NCBI GenBank assembly: GCA_030765055.1
Contig: CM060953.1
Location: 12,757,045-12,821,044, forward strand
Origin: Mantis religiosa
Taxonomy: Eukaryota > Arthropoda > Insecta > Mantodea > Mantidae
Length of the DNA stretch: 64,000 nucleotides
Reading direction: 5' to 3'
The translations under genes were made by a program, and so were the position numbers. The notes beneath the pieces are model-generated. The model was not told the origin of the DNA. It searched no databases and worked only from the letters and a program-made list of their open reading frames with translations. Shown piece after piece: positions 59,036-64,000 of the stretch (position 1 is its first letter; each line of letters begins with the position of its first letter).

Positions 59036-60245
59036 GCAAACAGATATAATATTTTTAAACTGACTGACGTTGAACGACTTATTCACCAAGAAATTAACAA
59101 GGAAGACAACGAGACTGGGAAAGCTGCGTGATACATCAAATGAACTAGAAGAAGACGACTTTTAGAAAGAAATAGCACGTAACGAGATTTTGGAACCTAT
59201 CATCATAAATTTGCAATACTCAGACGATGAAAACAATGACAATGACGAATTATCTCTTAACGTAAGTAACATTCACAGCTATACGGATGTACCGCTGGTA
59301 TTTTCGTTGGATAAGAAATATAAGTAATTTATAAACTTTGATTAATTTTAAACTAAATATCTAAAACGTTTGTCTAATATACGAATATTCACGCTGTAAT
59401 TGTGATTATTATAAAACTTTGGAAAATTCAGTTTGCGTTCCCGTATGTCTAGCGCCACGAACACTCGCAAGTGAGAGAGAGAGAGGAAAATATAAAAAGA
59501 GTAGGGATAACGAGGCGGCAAAGCTGAAGGCTCTAACGCGTCTGATTGGCTACAGGCAAGAACTCTTCCCTTTCGAAACACAATAATTGTTTTTTCATCA
59601 ATAACGTCTTTCTTACAAACAAAACTGCATGACCCTTATGCATTGATTTTAACGTAAGTAATTCATACCAATTAGTAACTTGCTATCATTTCCTTTATAA
59701 AAAGCATTTATTGTACCAGTAAAGATTTATAATCACTTTCACTGCTAACACATTACGCCATAGTGACATCTCCCTTGGAAAACTCGTCCGTGGGTTCAGT
59801 GATGCTTGTCATATTCATTCACTTCACGCACATTAAACCCAGGAATATGCCCGATAATGCTCAAATGGCCGCAGCAATAACCTCAAAACACCAAACAATA
59901 CGGGTCAACAAGGTTATTCGACCCCTTCTGACACTCAATAAGAGGGTTGTTATATCAAATGTTTGCCCTATAATAACTAATTATGTTAGTGACCGCGCGG
60001 CGTGAAACCTGCTTGCGCAATAATCGACCTCCGCATGTATCAAGGCAGGTGTTCATTCCCCCACGGGAACTTTACCACCAAGAGTGCATCAAAGTATCGA
60101 AGAAACCAGTTTACGTCTCTTCTGACACGCCGGGTTGCTTTACTTGTAAACACTGCAACAAATATCAAACATCTTTAATAAAATGCTCAAAAAATTATAT
60201 AAAATATACATATATGAGCGTCGTGTGATAAATTTATAAAAATTC
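59036..60245. other. Unassigned; possible degenerate coding remnant at 59040-59330
   Basis: 59050-59330 has a coding-like acidic stretch (IFKLTDVERLIHQEINKEDN; SDDENNDNDELSLNVSNIHS) interrupted by stops. It could be an N-terminal piece of another transposase, but I do not recognise it. The remainder shows nothing. Confidence 0.3.
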
Positions 60246-60385
60246 AAGATTTTTTTTTTATCGTGAACTTCTCGCCTATTTCTCGACACAGTCTCCATTA
60301 ATGGCTATACACTTGGTCCAGCGAAGTTTCACCTCATTCCGTTGAAAAAAAATAGGTTCCGTCAAGGCCGTATTCCTAACAAAAA

Positions 60386-61800
60386 AAGTGAGGGGACGCA
60401 CACCTAAAAATTTTTCCATATGCTGGAGAACAGATCAGAATGCTGCACTTGTAGATTCGCCTTCCTGCTTTGGTTGTTTTTATTTATTTAATTATTTTTA
60501 ACGTGGAAGGAAAAATATAGAATTTACCCACACCAGCCCATGGGGCTGGTGACATAGGAGTCCCCGCCTCGGTGGACTGCAACGTTGCGGAATACCTACT
60601 AAAAGCCCTCCACTACCTAGGGCAGCAACCCTAGCGATGTTTTGCTGGTCCCGCATTAAGCACCCAGATTCAAGATGTCTGTTATTTCTATGCGGCGAAC
60701 CGCTATGGTGTGTATGTGTAGTGTAGCGTTTAACGCCCGCTTTTACTGCATACGGCACCGCAGGCGGTGACACTGATGATACATGAGATGAAGATGGAGC
60801 ACCGGTGGAATGAGATGGCGGGAGGTCCCGGAGAAAACCCGCCCCAGCGCCGTGTTGTCCACCACATATCTCACTTTGCGGTCACCTGGGATCGAACCCG
60901 GGCCGCCTTGGTGAGAGCCAAGCGGTCTAACCACTGAGCCACGGTGCGGCCCCGCTATGGTGTGTTGGGGAGGGAGGCGTCATGGTCACAGGACCCTGAT
61001 GCCCACCTTTCCATAGTTGGTACTCTTAGGCGATGTGCCTCGCTTTCAGGATGTAATCAGGTCTGCGCATAGCGCTTACGTCGTTAGTAGTCTAATCTGT
61101 ATCCTTGTCCCGGTGTACGTGTGGGTCAAGTTGTATCTATGGCACTGTACATAACATGCAGGTGACATATAAACATCAGCCTGGTGGCATCATCACTATA
61201 TTGAATAGCATCTATGTAGGTAACGTCAAGTTTAATTGATGTATAGCGCACAATAACTATTGGTTAATGGAACTAATATATGTTTCTTAGCCTAACTCGT
61301 GTCCATTGGTGTGCAAATTGTCGTCACCAGTGCGCACATGGCGGGCGGCCTGCCTTTCTGATGCAGGTGCGAGCCTGTACCACTTTCGGAGGGGGGGCAC
61401 TCTACCCCGGGTCCGCCTTGGCTGTGTAGCACAAGGACTTGGAGGGCCGCAGAAGGCAGTGGGTGTTTTGATTGGTGCGTTGTTAGCTAATTCGCTGGTT
61501 GCATAAGTCGGGTGAGATAGTCATTCACGTCTTCGTCATTGTCCTGAGCATGCGTACGACTTTTTATCCATTCTTTTATGTAATCCCCTGGGTTCCACAT
61601 ATGTATTGGAGGTCCGTTAAAAGTCATAAACATTTGAATGTATTTTGAATCTATATATTTTGTATTTTTGCAGTATTTTCAATGTTAAATTAAGAAAGGT
61701 AATGAATTAAAAAGTATAAATAATTTTATTAGTAAGGGGACTGCGTCCCCCTCCAAAAAATAGTGGGGGGACGGCGTACATCCACGTTCCCCCTCCACTA
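60386..61800. mobile_element. Putative TIR element inserted in the mariner
   Basis: The left end agtgaggggacgcacacc and right end ...cgttccccctccacta are imperfectly inverted, with further palindromic G/C tracts near the right end (ggggactgcgtccccctcc). It separates the NEYFADL and RWTKCI parts of the mariner. No transposase and no clean target duplication seen, so boundaries and class are tentative. Confidence 0.4.
60714..60951 (-). repeat. SINE-F, tRNA-Glu-like, 238 bp, with 14-bp TSD
   Basis: CCGCTATGGTGTGT occurs at 60700-60713 and 60952-60965. The minus-strand head reads GGGGCCGCACCGTGGCTCAG, TGGTTAGACC (A box), CTTGG-CTCTCAC-CCAAG (intact anticodon arm, CTC) and GGGTTCGATCC (B box). 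A 165-bp body follows (gagatatgtggtggacaaca; cgggttttctccgggacct). The perfect TSD and well-preserved tRNA arm indicate a young insertion. Confidence 0.88.
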
Positions 61801-62227
61801 CGACCCTGCGTTAAGGTCTGCAAAATACTCGTTGACGGTGACTAACACTTCTTTATTTGATGAAAACGTCTTACTACCAAGTCAAATTTTCAAGTTTGGG
61901 AACAGGAAGATGTCACTTGGGGCTAAGTCTGGGGAATAAGGTGGACGAGGAAGCAATTCAAAGTCCAACTCATGCACTTTCGCCACTGTGATTGCTGATG
62001 TGTACGTTGGTGATAGAGCACTTTTTGTGTTTCAATTTCGGTCTTTTTCCAGTCAACTCATGTTGCATATAATCCAACAATGAAGCATAATAGGCTCCAG
62101 TTATGGTTCTACCTTTTACCAACAAGTCTATGAGGATTATTACTTGAGAATTAAAAAAAAAAAAAAAAACAGTGGCCATCACCTTACCAGCTGACAAAAT
62201 GGTCCTTGCCTTCTTTAGTGCACTTTC

Positions 62228-62754
62228 TTTTTTTATATTTATTTATTAGATCCGTCAACAATGCTTTGCAGATCTGAGAGAACAGATACAAAATAATCAG
62301 AGAGTAATAACATTGTAGAGGTAGGAGGGTGTGCCTAATATAAATGTGGTACTGAACTAATAAAATTATATACATACTTCAATAGAGAGAATTTATACAG
62401 TAGAACAGAAGAACAGAAAAACAAATGAGGAACAGTAGATTATTCAGAAGTGGAAGTGTTATCACTGTAATGCAGGTCTGTGGTAGTCGTCGCTTCAGTC
62501 GCGTTGGCCGGCGACTTCGGACGCCGATGTTATACGTCACAGCTCCTGGAACGTGGCGTAGATTGTAGAAGAAGCGTCGAGCAATCTGTAGGATGAAATG
62601 CTGGAGAGGAAGAAGTTCCAGCTCGTGATGCAGCTGCTGGTTGCGGACAAACCAAGGAGCATTGGTGGCGATTCGCAGGAATCGACTCTGGATGACCTGT
62701 AGACAAGTACTGGCAGCTCCCCAGACCTGGTCGAACCAGAGATTTGTACACGTA
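62228..62754 (-). mobile_element. 5'-truncated jockey-type LINE with 11-bp TSD
   Basis: AGTGCACTTTC at 62217-62227 and 62755-62765. The minus strand reads FDQVWGAASTCLQVIQSRFL, RIATNAPWFVRNQQLHHELE and LLPLQHFILQIARRFFYNLR, the conserved C-terminal tail of jockey-like RT proteins (usually WG.A...N...LQ..QN..LR...NAPW..RN..LH.EL). It ends in an A-rich tail aataaataaatataaaaaaa at 62228. About 527 bp: typical extreme 5' truncation. Confidence 0.9.
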
Positions 62755-62825
62755 GTGCACTTTCACTAGCCTTTGTCTATTGTTTTGACTCTAGTGTATA
62801 ATGTTGGATCCAAGTTTCATCCACA

Positions 62826-63243
62826 TAACCATGATATATCAACAATTAGGTTGCACATATAAGTGTACGGTCTTGAGCGGTGTAAAATCTCTGGCTGTTT
62901 CTGGTATGTTCCACCAGGAAGTTCTAAAGAAGAGCTGAGGCTAAGGATTGTATAGATGCCTACAATGTTCGTCCCCTAACCTCGAATGTATACAGTAATT
63001 CGAAAGATTGATGTAACATGATCAAATCGACGGAGTTTGCGTCCAAAACACAGGCAATACGAGTATTTTGAGCCCGTGGAGTTCATAGATTGAAAATTTC
63101 GGTGTAGTTAATAAAGAACGGGACATCAGAAGCGTTTGTATTAACATCGTAGTTTCTTAATTGTAACAGATATCAAAATAAACGCCATTATCGTGAAATG
63201 AAACGCAATGATTTTAAAACTACACTCCACTTCTTCTACTATT
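62826..63243. repeat. Repeat X fragment (inverted relative to 47.9 kb)
   Basis: ataaccatgatatatcaaca ... ccacttcttctactatt matches the complement of 47935-48345 over its whole length at roughly 85% identity. It begins exactly after the target duplication (62813-62825) and ends where the jockey 3' end begins. Confidence 0.85.
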
Positions 63244-63784
63244 GCAAACTAAATCAAGCCTATGCTCGTCTTCACAAGTTGTATCCCATCCTCAACCGCA
63301 AATGTACGCTGCTACTATACAAGAGTATTCTACGACCACTTCTTCTATATGCCAGTCCTGTATGGGGATGTGCATCACCGACTCCAGGTGTTTCAAAACA
63401 TGATATTACGATTGTCTGTGAACGCCCCGTGGTACATCCGGAATGCACAGCTACATAGAAAATTGGACATAGCATTAATGAGTACATCTCTACAACGACA
63501 AGCAGATTCTTTGCTCACCTTCCTTATGTATCAGGTTGGGACGTCGCCTTGATGCTGCACCAAGACTGAAGGCACGCTTGCCACACGACATTTTACTTCT
63601 ATAATGTTTATTTATTATGTAATGAAGAAATTATGTAATTTATACTCACACTAATCGGACCAGTTTGTTTAAGGACTCTAATTCTAGTATCCTCTATCCC
63701 TGTATACTTTAATTTTATGTATATAGCTCCACAATTTGTATAGCACCAACTGTGCTGAGCAATTGAAATAAAAATTAAAAAACA
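63244..63784 (+). pseudogene. Jockey-type LINE 3' end
   Basis: The plus strand reads KLNQAYARLHKLYPILNRKC, TLLLYKSILRPLLLYASPVW, GCAS. After a frameshift: LQVFQNMILRLSVNAPWYIR, NAQLHRKLDIALMSTSLQRQ. It then has a 3' UTR with an A-rich end (gaaataaaaattaaaaaac). This is the last part of a jockey-clade RT protein, a different copy from 62228-62754 and in the opposite orientation. AAGTTTCATCCAC at 62813-62825 and 63785-63797 flanks it together with the repeat X fragment. Confidence 0.88.
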
Positions 63785-64000
63785 AAGTTTCATCCACGGA
63801 CACAAATCGGCGCAAAAAGTCTTGCGGATTGCGATTAAACATGCATTATTGAAGGCACCAGTTATATTACACTTATTACGGTTTATTCCAACTTCCTGTT
63901 TCACTCTACAACCACCTTCTATTCTATTAGCAATGTCCGAGCACCGCTAATACAGGAAGTCGGAAAGGAAACGGAAGAAACTGGCATAACAAAACACAGC

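Larger units (their letters stand above)
60250..63830 (-). pseudogene. One mariner transposase shredded by three insertions
   Basis: Minus-strand pieces in correct order: 63830-63785 (MFNRNPQDFLRRFVSVDET), 62825-62755 (TWIQHYTLESKQ, TKASESAL), 62227-61805 (KKARTILSAGKVMATV; VILIDLLVKGRTITGAYYAS; HELDFELLPRPPYSPDLAPS; FSSNKEVLVTVNEYFADL), and 60360-60250 (KLRWTKCIAINGDCVEK, the typical mariner C-terminal motif, then stop). DD34D residues are visible at VDET and SPDLAPSD; the HHDNAP block is degenerate. Breaks coincide with a chimeric retroposon (62826-63784), a jockey fragment (62228-62754) and an unclassified TIR-like segment (about 60386-61800). Each of the first two has a target duplication. 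N-terminal part upstream of MFNRN is not recognised before the window end. Confidence 0.85.

Overview
The window is eukaryotic, AT-rich, intron-like DNA from an insect genome dominated by transposable elements and satellites. Evidence for an arthropod: Penelope-like elements with GIY-YIG domains, mariner/Tc1/hAT/Helitron/TTAA-type DNA transposons, jockey-type non-LTR retrotransposons, several tRNA-derived SINE families, and one host exon that reads as the signal-peptide exon of an insect semaphorin-1A. A large-genome polyneopteran (cockroach/termite-like) is my guess from overall repeat style. The species is not proven by anything in the sequence.

Host gene content: I can support only one host coding segment, on the minus strand at 50226-50373. 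It has a start codon, a signal peptide, the mature N-terminus AWQENIRPKMYVQL and a consensus splice donor, and it lies in a GC/CpG-rich island (about 50220-50690). If correct, positions 1-50225 are the first coding intron of this gene (at least 50 kb) and 50.7-64 kb is upstream DNA. Everything else recognisable is repeat-derived and broken.

Layout: 0.8-1.9 kb Penelope fragment; 2.7 kb SINE-A; 3.05-3.75 kb complete TIR element; 6.1-7.2 kb mariner and jockey fragments around a 22-bp minisatellite; 8.9-10.6 kb 150/162-bp satellite; 11.6-12.5 kb hAT; 13.0-15.4 kb 108-bp satellite; 17.05-19.55 kb Tc1-like element carrying a Penelope insertion, apparently inside its intron; 23.6-24.4 kb IS630-like transposase remnant; 26.3-26.9 kb mariner N-terminus amplified as a 105-bp tandem repeat; 30.0-31.5 kb 129-bp satellite; 32.9-37.8 kb mariners, tRNA-like fold-back elements and a SINE with a tandem tail; 40.3-41.1 kb unclassified transposon protein; 42.6-46.5 kb Penelope/mariner/LTR/TTAA-element cluster; 47.9-49.2 kb repeat XY; 50.2 kb semaphorin exon; 52.9-54.25 kb second 108-bp array growing out of a SINE; 55.9-57.7 kb Helitron remnant inside repeat XY; 58.2-59.0 kb mariner; 60.25-63.83 kb one mariner cut apart by at least three insertions.

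The most interesting signals are about how repeats make repeats. The 108-bp satellite at two loci is a tandemly amplified piece of SINE-A, and at 52.9 kb the array is still attached to the SINE head. A second SINE (36.8 kb) likewise runs into a 112-bp tandem array. A mariner DNA-binding domain has been amplified as a 105-bp tandem repeat. A jockey 3' end and an unrelated repeat share one 13-bp target-site duplication, suggesting a chimeric retroposition. I see no new operon-like or defence system; the window shows no prokaryotic features.
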